From: Mariniphaga sp040772505
GTDB lineage: Bacteria; Bacteroidota; Bacteroidia; Bacteroidales; Prolixibacteraceae
NCBI GenBank assembly: GCA_040772505.1
Contig: JAXGYA010000003.1
Coordinates: forward strand, 1-64,000
Length of the DNA: 64,000 nt
Direction of reading: 5' to 3'
A model generated the notes under the pieces. That model was not told where the DNA came from, did no database searches, and was given only the letters and a program-made list of their open reading frames with translations. Below are positions 44,618-53,604 of the stretch, one piece after another. Numbering within the stretch: position 1 is the first letter of the stretch; the number at the start of each line of letters is the position of its first letter. The position numbers and the translations under genes were made by a program.

Positions 44618-45946
44618 ATGAAAATATTTTTTTTAAATTCAATTTTAGTTGCAGCCCTTTTGGTTGCAATCGCTAAAGTTCCGGCACAAGGACAAATCTT
44701 AAATCGGGTCAAGGAAAGAGTTACACAAAAGATCGATGACAGAGTAGTTGACAAAGCAGAAGAAGCAACAGACAGGGCACTCGACAAAACTGAAGAAGCA
44801 GTTAAGAAAGATAAAAAGCAGCAAGATGCAGAGGAAGAAGCAGATAATATGAATCTTGCGCATGAAAAGGGTGAAACAGACACAGAAGGCACTATGGTTG
44901 TATCGCAAAAGACCGATATTCCCAACACGCTGCAGAGCTTTAAAAACTACGATTTTGTGGCCGGCGATAAGATCATTTATTTTTATGATATGGCCGGTGA
45001 AACCGACGCTGAAATACCCGGCAGAATGCTGATTGATGAGGGCAATGCTGAAATACAAACGTACAACGGAGAAAAAGTTTTGTTTATACCCGGTTATTCC
45101 GAAGTGTACTTTAATCCTCTTATGGAAGAAAAAGCATACTTGCCCGAACAGTTTACGTTAGAGTTTGATGTCTTGTCAAACGGTGGAGTCGGCAGCTCGA
45201 CAGACGCTTCTGAAATTACCCTTTATTTTCGCGGAAAAGATGAAACCGTCGGGGCATACGGCAGCGCAACCGCTCCGATAAAAATAAGCCTTTCCGGCCT
45301 GTCGGGCGATGCTCATTATGAACTTGGCGTTTTCAAAAACGACGACTGGTCTGGCGGCGGTAGCAAGAGGTTTGCACCCGAGGCTGTTAATACCACACAA
45401 AATAACTGGCGCCGCGTAGCGGTTTATGTAAATAAAAATATTGGAAAACTGTATGTAGATCAACACAGGATTGGCATTTCAAACCAGATAGAACCGGGAG
45501 CACCTGCTCAGTTGGATATAGAAGTGAACAGTCCTGAACATCCCGTCATGTTTAAAAACTTTCGTATAGCTGCCGGCGGTTCTGATTCATACAACAAGGT
45601 GATTACAGAAGGAAAATTCATCGCTTACGGAATTCAATTTGATGTAAATAAAGCTACCCTTAAACCCGAATCCATGGGTACAATCAACGAATTTGTAAAA
45701 ATGATGAAAGAAAATCAGGATTTAAAGTTTGAAGTTGGCGGACATACAGACAGCGATGGAACCGCCCAACGGAATGACGTCCTTTCGCAGGAACGTGCCG
45801 ATGCTGTAAAGGCTGTCATGGTAAACTCAGGCATTCATGCAGACCGATTGACCACAAAAGGATATGGATCTTCCCAGCCCATTGCTGAAAACAACAATCC
45901 GGAAAACAAGGCTCGTAACAGAAGGGTAGAATTCAGAAAATTGTAA
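44618..45946 (+). CDS. OmpA-family protein with coiled coil
   Basis: 442 aa from the ATG at 44618. The signal peptide ends near VPAQGQ. Residues 28-75 form a Glu/Lys-rich coiled coil (DKAEEATDRALDKTEEAV). A beta-sandwich of about 200 residues resembling a concanavalin-like fold follows (WRRVAVYVNKNIGKLYVDQ). The C-terminal OmpA domain has FEVGGHTDSDGTAQRNDVLS and ENKARNRRVEF. Likely outer-membrane-associated and peptidoglycan-binding. The 270 bp after it (45947-46220) show no gene. Confidence 0.85.
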   Translation: MKIFFLNSILVAALLVAIAKVPAQGQILNRVKERVTQKIDDRVVDKAEEATDRALDKTEEAVKKDKKQQDAEEEADNMNLAHEKGETDTEGTMVVSQKTDIPNTLQSFKNYDFVAGDKIIYFYDMAGETDAEIPGRMLIDEGNAEIQTYNGEKVLFIPGYSEVYFNPLMEEKAYLPEQFTLEFDVLSNGGVGSSTDASEITLYFRGKDETVGAYGSATAPIKISLSGLSGDAHYELGVFKNDDWSGGGSKRFAPEAVNTTQNNWRRVAVYVNKNIGKLYVDQHRIGISNQIEPGAPAQLDIEVNSPEHPVMFKNFRIAAGGSDSYNKVITEGKFIAYGIQFDVNKATLKPESMGTINEFVKMMKENQDLKFEVGGHTDSDGTAQRNDVLSQERADAVKAVMVNSGIHADRLTTKGYGSSQPIAENNNPENKARNRRVEFRKL

Positions 45947-46220
45947 ATAAATTTATCGCATTTATGGTGTAAAACTGAAATTTTTGTTCACAATTTTCTT
46001 TGTTCGCCGGTTTTAACGCGAATATTTTTACCAAACAAGAATTTTATTCAAATAGGCCACTGATGCAAACTTTAAAATTAATACGTTTTTAAACTGGGCT
46101 CATTCATAAAAAACAACTATTCTTTTTCTATCTTAGCCAGATAAAAAATTACAATTTTACTTCAAATCAAATTAATCCACTTTATGCATTACCTTTAGGG
46201 AGTTTAAATCCAAATATTAA

Positions 46221-47702
46221 ATGAAGGTTTTAGTAAATAGGAAAGATATTACATTTCTACCCGATGCGTCCAGAATAATTGCCCGGTTTCTTTATACCGG
46301 TGACGACAGAGCGCTAAATACAATACGTTCTGTGTTAAACATGACTGAGCAATCGGCATCGCAGGCATTAAGCCCAGTTCTGAGAGATTTTTCTTTGCGA
46401 CACAGAAATATCTCCAAAATTTTCGAAAAACATTTTAATAAAATCTCCCATTTGTTAAAGCAGTTGGATATTGATTCTGATTCGCTTGACTATGCTCAAA
46501 AAATTTTGATCGGTTCCTATTTTACCATGGAGTACTCGATTGAATCGACTGCTTTTTTTAACCCGTCAATTGTTGAACACCCCGATCAATCAGAGACCAG
46601 TATAGATGAAAGACGTGTTATTTTGAGTTTCAGAGCCACCGGGGAAGGACATATTTCATCCATTGTTTTCAGAACCGGGATTCTTGATAAAAATAACAAT
46701 CTTTCTATTGAGCCGGTTGGGAAAATGTTGGCAGAAGCAGAGCGTATCAGGCGGTACGTTTACGATAAAATGTCTTTTAAAAAGAAGTTAGACGAGATGA
46801 AAGACATTCATTCCATTATCCCGTCCGGTTTAGTACTCGACAAGTTAAACGATACATTTACTTATGGCGAACTTCGGGATTGTATTAAGGAAGCTCGAAA
46901 ATCGTTGCACCTTACCGAGGAGAAAGAAATGCTGTTTAATCAACTCATCTGGGTGGCTTCATTGCATTATGAACTGGAATTCTCGTTGGATTCCAATATT
47001 TCCGAAAGAGTAATATTCCCGGTTTCGATAAATGAGAAAAACGGGATTGAAGATGCCCGTTTCGTGAAATTTACGGAAGAGAATGGTGAAACCATTTATT
47101 ACGCCACCTACACGGCTTATGATGGAACCACCATATTACCAAAAATGCTTGAAACCCGTGATTTTTATCATTTTAAGATATTTCCGCTTCATGGCGAAAT
47201 TGCCAAAAACAAGGGCATGGCGCTTTTCCCCCGGAAAGTGAACGGGAAATATGCCATGCTGTGCCGGTTGGATGGGTACAATAATTACATTTCTTATTCT
47301 GATAATATCAACATCTGGCGCGAAGCTAAACTGTTGCAACAGCCTAAATTTCCCTGGGAATTTATTCAAATTGGAAATGGAGGTTCGCCTCTTGAAACAC
47401 CGAAAGGCTGGCTGGTAATAACACATGGAGTTGGACCCATGCGCGAATACACCCTGGGTGCTTCGTTGTTCGACCTCAATAACCCGGAAAAAGAAATTGG
47501 GAGGTTAAAATCTCCGCTGCTGGTTCCCAATGCCCTAGAGCGGGAAGGATATGTTCCTAATGTGGTTTATTCCTGCGGATCGATGATTAATAATGAAGAA
47601 TTGGTAATACCCTACGCCATGTCGGACTTTTCATCCACCTATGCCACAGTTAATTTGCGTGAACTTTTAAATGAATTGAAAAAATCAAAACAGGATAAAT
47701 AA
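46221..47702 (+). CDS. GH130-family glycoside phosphorylase/hydrolase
   Basis: 493 aa. Five-blade beta-propeller type with a GH130-like core: DARFVKFTEENGETIYYATYTAYDG, later LFPRKVNGKYAMLCRLD, GNGGSPLETPKGWLVITHGV and YVPNVVYSCGS. The family phosphorolyses beta-mannosides. It carries about 200 extra N-terminal residues of helical sequence, as in the longer GH130 subgroup. No signal peptide; cytoplasmic. Confidence 0.85.
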   Translation: MKVLVNRKDITFLPDASRIIARFLYTGDDRALNTIRSVLNMTEQSASQALSPVLRDFSLRHRNISKIFEKHFNKISHLLKQLDIDSDSLDYAQKILIGSYFTMEYSIESTAFFNPSIVEHPDQSETSIDERRVILSFRATGEGHISSIVFRTGILDKNNNLSIEPVGKMLAEAERIRRYVYDKMSFKKKLDEMKDIHSIIPSGLVLDKLNDTFTYGELRDCIKEARKSLHLTEEKEMLFNQLIWVASLHYELEFSLDSNISERVIFPVSINEKNGIEDARFVKFTEENGETIYYATYTAYDGTTILPKMLETRDFYHFKIFPLHGEIAKNKGMALFPRKVNGKYAMLCRLDGYNNYISYSDNINIWREAKLLQQPKFPWEFIQIGNGGSPLETPKGWLVITHGVGPMREYTLGASLFDLNNPEKEIGRLKSPLLVPNALEREGYVPNVVYSCGSMINNEELVIPYAMSDFSSTYATVNLRELLNELKKSKQDK

Positions 47703-47772
47703 CCTAATCCCGACAAACCCGAAATAACAATTGACAAAAAAATACGCAAATGTAATTGTTAAGACACCCAAA

Positions 47773-47839
47773 TGTGTGAATGATGTAAATATTATTCAGA
47801 ATTGTGTAATAAATAAGGTGATTTTATCCCCTACCTTTG
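47773..47839 (+). promoter_or_regulatory. Paired GAAT-TGTAA promoter P6
   Basis: Half-sites at 47778 and 47799, 21 bp apart; a perfect -7 box TACCTTTG at 47832 (33 bp). Serves the small membrane protein at 47867. Confidence 0.85.
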
Positions 47840-47866
47840 GGAGTATTAATATTAAAAAATCACAAA

Positions 47867-48202
47867 ATGAAAAAAATTATTTTTTTCCTGCTTGCATTGG
47901 TGTTTGTTTTTAGCTCAACAATAGCTTTTGCCAGTAAAAAAGAGAAAACTGCTGATTCAGATAAATTGACTGTTCCCGTAAAAACGGAAAACAAATTGTC
48001 TGATGAAGAAATTGAAAGAATTACTACGCGCGTTGAAGAAATCCATAAAATGGATAAAAGCGATTTGACGTCTGAAGAAAAAAGTGAACTGAAAAGTGAG
48101 CTGAAAGAAATGAAAAAAGATGTAAAAAAAGCTGGCGGAACGATTTACATTGGTGGTGCTACTCTTCTTTTGATAATCATCCTGATACTCATATTGGTTT
48201 AA
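47867..48202 (+). CDS. Small exported protein with C-terminal membrane helix
   Basis: 111 aa from the ATG at 47867. Signal peptide (FFLLALVFVFSSTIAFA), a highly charged helical middle (LTSEEKSELKSELKEMKKDV) and a C-terminal hydrophobic stretch (IYIGGATLLLIIILILIL). Domain not recognised. Its strong match to the regulon promoter suggests an envelope-stress role. A terminator follows. Confidence 0.75.
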   Translation: MKKIIFFLLALVFVFSSTIAFASKKEKTADSDKLTVPVKTENKLSDEEIERITTRVEEIHKMDKSDLTSEEKSELKSELKEMKKDVKKAGGTIYIGGATLLLIIILILILV

Positions 48203-48216
48203 TCGAGGTAGTTTAA

Positions 48217-48256
48217 AATTTGTGCAATACTGCTTTAAGGTTGCACAAATTTTTTT
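48217..48256 (+). terminator. Intrinsic terminator
   Basis: Stem AAATTTGTGCAA paired with TTGCACAAATTT, followed by a T-run, 15 bp after the small protein gene. Confidence 0.85.
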
Positions 48257-48552
48257 GTTTTATCCTGGAAATTATCAGCCAAGTGAAAGAATAACTAATT
48301 AATCTCTTCACCCAATCATCTAAACTTAGTTGAAGTTCATTGAGATATAGGATGAAGATCATCGGAACGAGTCCCCTCTTTGGTTGATATTTTTCACTTG
48401 GAAACGGATGTTTTATACCAATCGTTAGATTGTTGGTTATTAGCAATTATGAAACTGCTGAATAGTCATTGGGAAAGTTGTCAGGTTAAATGAAACATAC
48501 AGAAGTTGCAGGCTGGAAATTTGAGATTTTCCGCTTTGCTAAATAAAAAATC
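48257..48552. other. Non-coding interval before the M1 peptidase gene
   Basis: No gene and no copy of the paired promoter motif. Nothing else recognisable. Confidence 0.5.
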
Positions 48553-51500
48553 ATGTCAGAAATCCATTCAACAAAAAATAACCTGAAAATATATCCCTTC
48601 ACCTGGATTGCCCGGAGGTTATTATTTATTTATATGATTGTTACCTTGTTTTTCTTCGATGCTTTATCCCAGAAATATTTTCAGCAGGAAGTAAATTATA
48701 AAATCAATGTTTCGCTTAACGATACGCTTCATGAACTACGTGCATTCGAAAAAATGGAGTACATCAACCATTCTCCCGATACGCTTCATTTCATCTGGTT
48801 CCATCTGTGGCCCAATGCCTATTCAAACAACCGCACTCCATTAGCTAAACAGGTATTCCGGGTGAACGGGAAGTCAAAGCTTTTCGACAATCCGGAATTG
48901 AGCGGATTTATTGACTCACTGGACTTTAAAGTAAATGGCCGGCAGGTTCAATGGAACTTATTGCCCGGGCAGCCCGACATTTGCCGGATTGACCTGTACG
49001 AACCCCTAAAAGCCGGCGACACAATACTTATTACTACTCCCTTCCGCGTAAAAATCCCAAAAGGCGTAACATCCCGGTTAGGCCATATCGGCGAATCCTA
49101 TCAAATTTCGCAGTGGTATCCCAAACCGGCAGTTTATGATCAGGATGGCTGGCATCCAATGTCGTATCTCGATCGGGGTGAATTTTACTCTGAATTTGGT
49201 CGTTTCGATGTAAGCATCACATTACCTGATAATTATATTGTGGGAGCAACCGGAAACCTGCAAAACCAGCACGAAATTGATTGGCTTGAAAAACTTGCTG
49301 CCGACACCTCATGGTTAAAAGCCTCACACATCGGAAAAGTTCCTTTCCCGGTTTCATCAGAACAGTTGAAAACTCTTCACTATACTGCCAGGCAGGTTCA
49401 CGATTTTGCCTGGTTTGCCGATAAACGGTTTAATGTAATAAAGGGAAGTGTGATACTTCCCGGTTCAGGTAGGGAGGTACCTACCTGGGTGATGTTTACC
49501 AACAGGCAGTCAAACCTTTGGAAGGAGGCACCGGATTACCTGAATGACGTGATTTTATGGGCTTCAAAAAAAATTGGCGATTATCCGTATGAAAGTTTCA
49601 CAGCAGTTCAAAGCGCACTGAGCGCCGGTTACGGAATGGAATACCCGGGCATTACGGTTATTGGCATTGTTGAAGATGCTTACTCACTTGACGAAGTGCT
49701 TGTCCACGAAATTTTTCACAACTGGTTTTACGCGGCACTGGCGTCCAATGAGCGAAAAGTTCCGTTTATGGACGAAGGGTTAACAAGCGCATATACAGCA
49801 CGATATATAAAGGAAAAATACCCTCTGAAAAAATTTTGGCAGATTTATTTTAAAAACTGGAAAATGGCCCGCTTTTTAAATTTCGACCAATTGCCTGTGG
49901 AACGGATGCAGGAGCTGGAATGGCTTGTACAAGCCCGAAGCAACCTCGAACAGCCAATGAACCTGCCGGCAACCGGATACAGCGATTTAAATTATGGCAT
50001 TATCCTATACAATAAAGCCACAATAGCCTTTAATTATCTACGGGCATACCTCGGAGATTCGCTTTTTGATGCGGCCATGCGCAAGTATTACCGCAACTGG
50101 ATTTTCAGGCATCCCCAACCCGATGATTTGCGCACTGTATTTGAAAACCATACAAACAAAGATTTAAGTTGGTTCTTTGATGATTTAATTGGAACGACCA
50201 AACGTCTGGACTATAAAATAATTCGTGTGGAGAACAAGCAACTGCTTGTTAAAAATAAGGGAGAACTAGTTTCGCCACTAATCATTGCCGGAATAGCCGG
50301 AGATTCCATCTTTTTTGAAAAATGGGTGGATGGTTTTCAGGGGCGAAAATGGATTGAACTGCCCGAGGGCGATTATACAAAAATAAAAATCGACCCCGGA
50401 CATATTATGCCCGAAATTTATAGAATGAACAACAATATTCAAAAAACAGGCCCTTTCCCGAAAGCAGATCCCATAAAAACCCAACTCCTCTTTACCATCG
50501 AGGACCCCGAAAAACACACACTGATATATTTGCCGGTAATAAACTGGACACGGGAAAACGGGTTTATGGCGGGTTTAGCGTTTCACAACGGCTTTATCAT
50601 TCCTAAACCAGTGGAATATTTTGTAATGCCGTTTTATGCATTCGGCAATAACGATTTGGCAGGGTTTGGAAGGATAACATATAACATTACGCCATACAAT
50701 CAATTCATCAGGCTGGCTGCCATTTCTTTGGAAGGAACCCAATTCGGCGCACCGGGCAATCAAAACTACCAAAAGGTAAAAACCGGTGTGGAGTTGTATT
50801 TCAGAAACCGGGACATGACTTCCCCGTTAACTCAAAAAATATTTGGGAATTACATTGCCGCTTCCAGCCTTTATCAGATTGAACTTCAGGAGAAAGCGAA
50901 AATGAATTCCTATTACCAATTTGGCTACCGGATGGAGAAGAACAGTATGATAAATCCGTTTGCCCTGCAGGCAGGTTTTGAATCCGGAATATCATACCGG
51001 AAAACATCGGTGGAATTTAATTACAGGCTGAGCTACTCCGGGCAGGACAATGGCATGGATGTCAGGTTATTTGCCGGAACCATGCTAAAGGAGAATTCGA
51101 AAATTCCTTTTTACTCGTTTTCACCGGGAGGAAGAAGTGGCGGCAAGCTGTATCTTTTCGAGGGAACTTACCCCGACCGCTTTGCCGTTTTTCCAGCCAG
51201 TTTCTGGTCGCGGCAAATGAGCCTTTCCGAAGGAGGTTTGGTGTCGCCGGTAAACGATAGTCTGGGCTACAGCCGATGGCTTGTTTCACTTTCATTTACA
51301 AGCAGTTTGCCAGGCAAAACAAGCCGGCTGCCTGTGAAGCCTTTTGTTAATTTGCTTTTAAACGATAATGGGTTCAGCAATGAAAACGATTCGCCCGTTT
51401 TCTTTGAGGCAGGATTAAAAACGGGTATCCGTAATATTTTCGAAATTTATGTTCCACTGCTCGTTTCCAAAAACATGAATGCAGCCGGCGGATCATTCAA

Positions 51501-51564
51501 AAACAGAATTCGCTTTGTTTTTTCACTCGACTCATTCAGCAAGGGAAAGCTGAATTCAAATTGA
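48553..51564 (+). CDS. M1-family aminopeptidase-like protein with C-terminal barrel
   Basis: 1003 aa. A hydrophobic N-terminal segment (LLFIYMIVTLFFFDALS) serves as signal. The M1 zinc site VHEIFHNW is near residue 385, with the third ligand Glu in PFMDEGLTSAY about 18 residues on; GYGMEYPG precedes it as the exopeptidase-type motif. The catalytic part ends near residue 640. The last 350 residues alternate like outer-membrane strands (FVMPFYAFGNNDLAGFGRI, VELYFRNRDMTS, VEFNYRLSYSGQ). This suggests the peptidase is anchored to the outer membrane by its own barrel. Confidence 0.82.
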   Translation: MSEIHSTKNNLKIYPFTWIARRLLFIYMIVTLFFFDALSQKYFQQEVNYKINVSLNDTLHELRAFEKMEYINHSPDTLHFIWFHLWPNAYSNNRTPLAKQVFRVNGKSKLFDNPELSGFIDSLDFKVNGRQVQWNLLPGQPDICRIDLYEPLKAGDTILITTPFRVKIPKGVTSRLGHIGESYQISQWYPKPAVYDQDGWHPMSYLDRGEFYSEFGRFDVSITLPDNYIVGATGNLQNQHEIDWLEKLAADTSWLKASHIGKVPFPVSSEQLKTLHYTARQVHDFAWFADKRFNVIKGSVILPGSGREVPTWVMFTNRQSNLWKEAPDYLNDVILWASKKIGDYPYESFTAVQSALSAGYGMEYPGITVIGIVEDAYSLDEVLVHEIFHNWFYAALASNERKVPFMDEGLTSAYTARYIKEKYPLKKFWQIYFKNWKMARFLNFDQLPVERMQELEWLVQARSNLEQPMNLPATGYSDLNYGIILYNKATIAFNYLRAYLGDSLFDAAMRKYYRNWIFRHPQPDDLRTVFENHTNKDLSWFFDDLIGTTKRLDYKIIRVENKQLLVKNKGELVSPLIIAGIAGDSIFFEKWVDGFQGRKWIELPEGDYTKIKIDPGHIMPEIYRMNNNIQKTGPFPKADPIKTQLLFTIEDPEKHTLIYLPVINWTRENGFMAGLAFHNGFIIPKPVEYFVMPFYAFGNNDLAGFGRITYNITPYNQFIRLAAISLEGTQFGAPGNQNYQKVKTGVELYFRNRDMTSPLTQKIFGNYIAASSLYQIELQEKAKMNSYYQFGYRMEKNSMINPFALQAGFESGISYRKTSVEFNYRLSYSGQDNGMDVRLFAGTMLKENSKIPFYSFSPGGRSGGKLYLFEGTYPDRFAVFPASFWSRQMSLSEGGLVSPVNDSLGYSRWLVSLSFTSSLPGKTSRLPVKPFVNLLLNDNGFSNENDSPVFFEAGLKTGIRNIFEIYVPLLVSKNMNAAGGSFKNRIRFVFSLDSFSKGKLNSN

Positions 51565-51582
51565 AGAATTTAACAGGCAAAA

Positions 51583-51649
51583 TGTGTGAATGATGTAACA
51601 TTTATTCAGAATTGTGTAATACTTTTTGTAGCAGGGAACCCGATCTTTG
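51583..51649 (+). promoter_or_regulatory. Paired GAAT-TGTAA promoter P7
   Basis: Half-sites at 51588 and 51609; -7 box GATCTTTG at 51642 (33 bp). Precedes the 61-residue membrane protein. Confidence 0.85.
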
Positions 51650-51686
51650 TGTCGTATGATTTAATAATTAATTTAAATTTATTGGT

Positions 51687-51872
51687 ATGCCTGTTTTAAC
51701 TATCATTATTGTCATCCTGGTTGTTGGGGTTCTCCTTTGGCTGATAAACAGCTACATTCCCATGCAACGCACCATAAAAGGAATTCTGAATGCAGTTGTC
51801 ATTATTATTTTGGTGATTTGGCTGCTGAAGGTATTTGGTGTTTTGGACAGTTTGCAAAACGTAAGAATTTAG
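51687..51872 (+). CDS. Thivi_2564-like small membrane protein
   Basis: 61 aa with two membrane helices (LTIIIVILVVGVLLWLI and AVVIIILVIWLLKVFGVL) joined by NSYIPMQRTIKGILN. This pattern matches a small widespread membrane protein family of unknown role. It has its own regulon promoter. Confidence 0.8.
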   Translation: MPVLTIIIVILVVGVLLWLINSYIPMQRTIKGILNAVVIIILVIWLLKVFGVLDSLQNVRI

Positions 51873-51935
51873 TGGCGCTTTGTCACCCGGAGGGTATGTC
51901 TTCACTGTTTAAACATCAGGCAAATTTTGGCCAAA

Positions 51936-52002
51936 TGTGTGAAAGATGTAAATATTACTCATAATTGTGTAATGCTTTTTAACTCTAAAAGCGAGATCTT
52001 GA
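51936..52002 (+). promoter_or_regulatory. Paired GAAT-TGTAA promoter P8
   Basis: Half-sites at 51941 (GAAAGATGTAAA) and 51962 (TAATTGTGTAAT); degenerate -7 box GATCTTGA at 51995 (33 bp). Precedes the lipoprotein gene at 52063. Confidence 0.75.
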
Positions 52003-52062
52003 CATAGTGAAAATTTATTCACAACTGTTCCGCCAGTTGCGGAAATTTAATACATACAGATT

Positions 52063-52515
52063 ATGAAAACGAAAAAAATGAATCGTCTGGTAAAAAACAC
52101 CCTTTTGATATCTTTTATGTTTGTGATGATAATTCCATTCACATCATGCGCAAAGAAGTTCAATTTTATTAACTCATCTGTAGTTCCTGGAGCAATTGGT
52201 TATGTTAAAATGAAAAAGGACAATAACAAGAATTATATTCTTAAAGTGGAAGTATCGGATTTGGCAAAAGTTGAACTGGTTAATGCTTCTAAAACCACAT
52301 ATGTGGTTTGGATGGAAACCGATGAGGGCAATGCTGAAAACCTGGGGCAGTTAAAAAGCTCTACCAGCTTCTTGTCAAAACGGCACACTGCATCTTTGGA
52401 AACGGTATCTTCTTATAAACCGGTCAAAATATTTATTACAACGGAAGACGGTATAAATGTGCAATATCCGGGGAAACAGGTTGTACTAACCACCGAAAAT
52501 TTTTCTGTGAAATAG
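52063..52515 (+). CDS. Putative lipoprotein of unknown function
   Basis: 150 aa. The signal segment ends in a lipobox-like PFTSC. The mature part is beta-rich (KNYILKVEVSDLAKVELV, then TYVVWMETDEGNAENLGQL), like a small immunoglobulin-type or anti-sigma-associated domain, but no family is recognised. Neighbours and promoter point to an envelope-stress function. Confidence 0.72.
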   Translation: MKTKKMNRLVKNTLLISFMFVMIIPFTSCAKKFNFINSSVVPGAIGYVKMKKDNNKNYILKVEVSDLAKVELVNASKTTYVVWMETDEGNAENLGQLKSSTSFLSKRHTASLETVSSYKPVKIFITTEDGINVQYPGKQVVLTTENFSVK

Positions 52516-52521
52516 GCAAAA

Positions 52522-52588
52522 TGTGAGAATGATTTACATCATTCTCAAAGTTATGTAACAGTTTCAAGGCTAAAGAAAAATACCTTTG
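52522..52588 (+). promoter_or_regulatory. Paired GAAT-TGTAA promoter P9
   Basis: Half-sites at 52527 (GAATGATTTACA) and 52548 (AAGTTATGTAAC), 21 bp apart; -7 box TACCTTTG at 52581 (33 bp). Drives the run of genes at 52629-55962. Confidence 0.8.
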
Positions 52589-52628
52589 AAAGTATAATAA
52601 TGTAATTACGCAATTAATATTCAAAACC

Positions 52629-53090
52629 ATGAAAAAAATAGTATTCACTCTTGCTGCAACAGCTTTAATCGCCGGCGTTCTTTTTACAAGTTGCAATTCA
52701 TCTTCCCGAAAAATTAAAAATGCCGAGGATAAAGTGCTGGATGCAAAAGAGGCCGTTATAGATGCAAAAATCGATTTAACCCAGGCACGCCAAGACTCAG
52801 TCAACGAATTTCAGCAATTCAAAACAGATTTTCAAAATCTGATCAGTTCCAATGAAAAAAAGATTGCCGGATTAAAATTAAGCATTGCAGATGCGAGCCA
52901 GAAAAACAAGGTTCAATTTGGGAAAAAGCTGTCTGTACTAGAGAAAAGAAACAATGAACTTAAAATTAAACTGGCCGAATACGAAGAAGATGAAACCGAC
53001 CAGTGGAAAGCATTTAAGCTGGAGTTTAAGCACGATATGGATGAATTGGGAAAAGCATTTTCCGATTTCACTGTTAATAACAAAAAATAA
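52629..53090 (+). CDS. Coiled-coil lipoprotein
   Basis: 153 aa. Lipobox LFTSC, then nearly all helical, heptad-rich sequence (AEDKVLDAKEAVIDAKIDL ... LEKRNNELKIKLAEYEED). Resembles small stress-associated periplasmic lipoproteins in general character. First gene of a four-gene run ending with a large outer-membrane protein. Confidence 0.75.
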   Translation: MKKIVFTLAATALIAGVLFTSCNSSSRKIKNAEDKVLDAKEAVIDAKIDLTQARQDSVNEFQQFKTDFQNLISSNEKKIAGLKLSIADASQKNKVQFGKKLSVLEKRNNELKIKLAEYEEDETDQWKAFKLEFKHDMDELGKAFSDFTVNNKK

Positions 53091-53110
53091 AACAATTAAA
53101 AATTAATGTC

Positions 53111-53266
53111 ATGGGAAATTTACTTTACATCATCGCAGTAATCCTGATTATTGGATGGGCAATCGGATTTATTGGGTACAGTGCCGGTGGACTTATTCAC
53201 GTTCTGCTGGTCATTGCACTAATTGCAATTATAATCCGGGTAATTCAGGGAAGAAGAATTCTTTGA
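53111..53266 (+). CDS. Lmo0937-like small membrane protein
   Basis: 51 aa: MGNLLYIIAVILIIGWAI, then GGLIHVLLVIALIAIII, ending RVIQGRRIL. This two-helix pattern with a final RxxxGRR matches the lmo0937 family, widespread and often stress-linked. It lies 20 bp after the coiled-coil lipoprotein and 28 bp before the YtxH-like gene, in an operon. Confidence 0.85.
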   Translation: MGNLLYIIAVILIIGWAIGFIGYSAGGLIHVLLVIALIAIIIRVIQGRRIL

Positions 53267-53294
53267 ATCTAAAGATATAAATAAACATTAAAAA

Positions 53295-53558
53295 ATGAAT
53301 ACCGTGAAAACAGTAAAAGTATTTTTAGGATTACTAACGGGTTTTACCGTAGGTGCATTGACAGGAATGCTATTCGCACCTGAAAAAGGATCAAAAACCG
53401 AAAAAGGGTTAATGATAGCGGGAGAAGATTATGACGATGTGTTGAAAGAAAAATTTGACGGATTACTTAAGATTATCACGAAACAGTTTGAACAAGTGAA
53501 ATCGGATGTAATCGACCACGTTGAAAGGGAAAAGATAAAATCCGAAAAAGCTGAATAA
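53295..53558 (+). CDS. YtxH-domain protein (paralogue 1)
   Basis: 87 aa. An N-terminal glycine-rich membrane helix with FLGLLTGFTVGALTGMLFAPEKGSKT, the YtxH signature, then a charged amphipathic tail. Related to 56245 and 59782. The family includes general-stress proteins of Bacillus. Has no promoter copy of its own; it belongs to the P9 operon. Confidence 0.85.
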   Translation: MNTVKTVKVFLGLLTGFTVGALTGMLFAPEKGSKTEKGLMIAGEDYDDVLKEKFDGLLKIITKQFEQVKSDVIDHVEREKIKSEKAE

Positions 53559-53604
53559 AGCTCGGGTATAGACTCAACTACATTAACATAAAATAATAAA
53601 TAAA

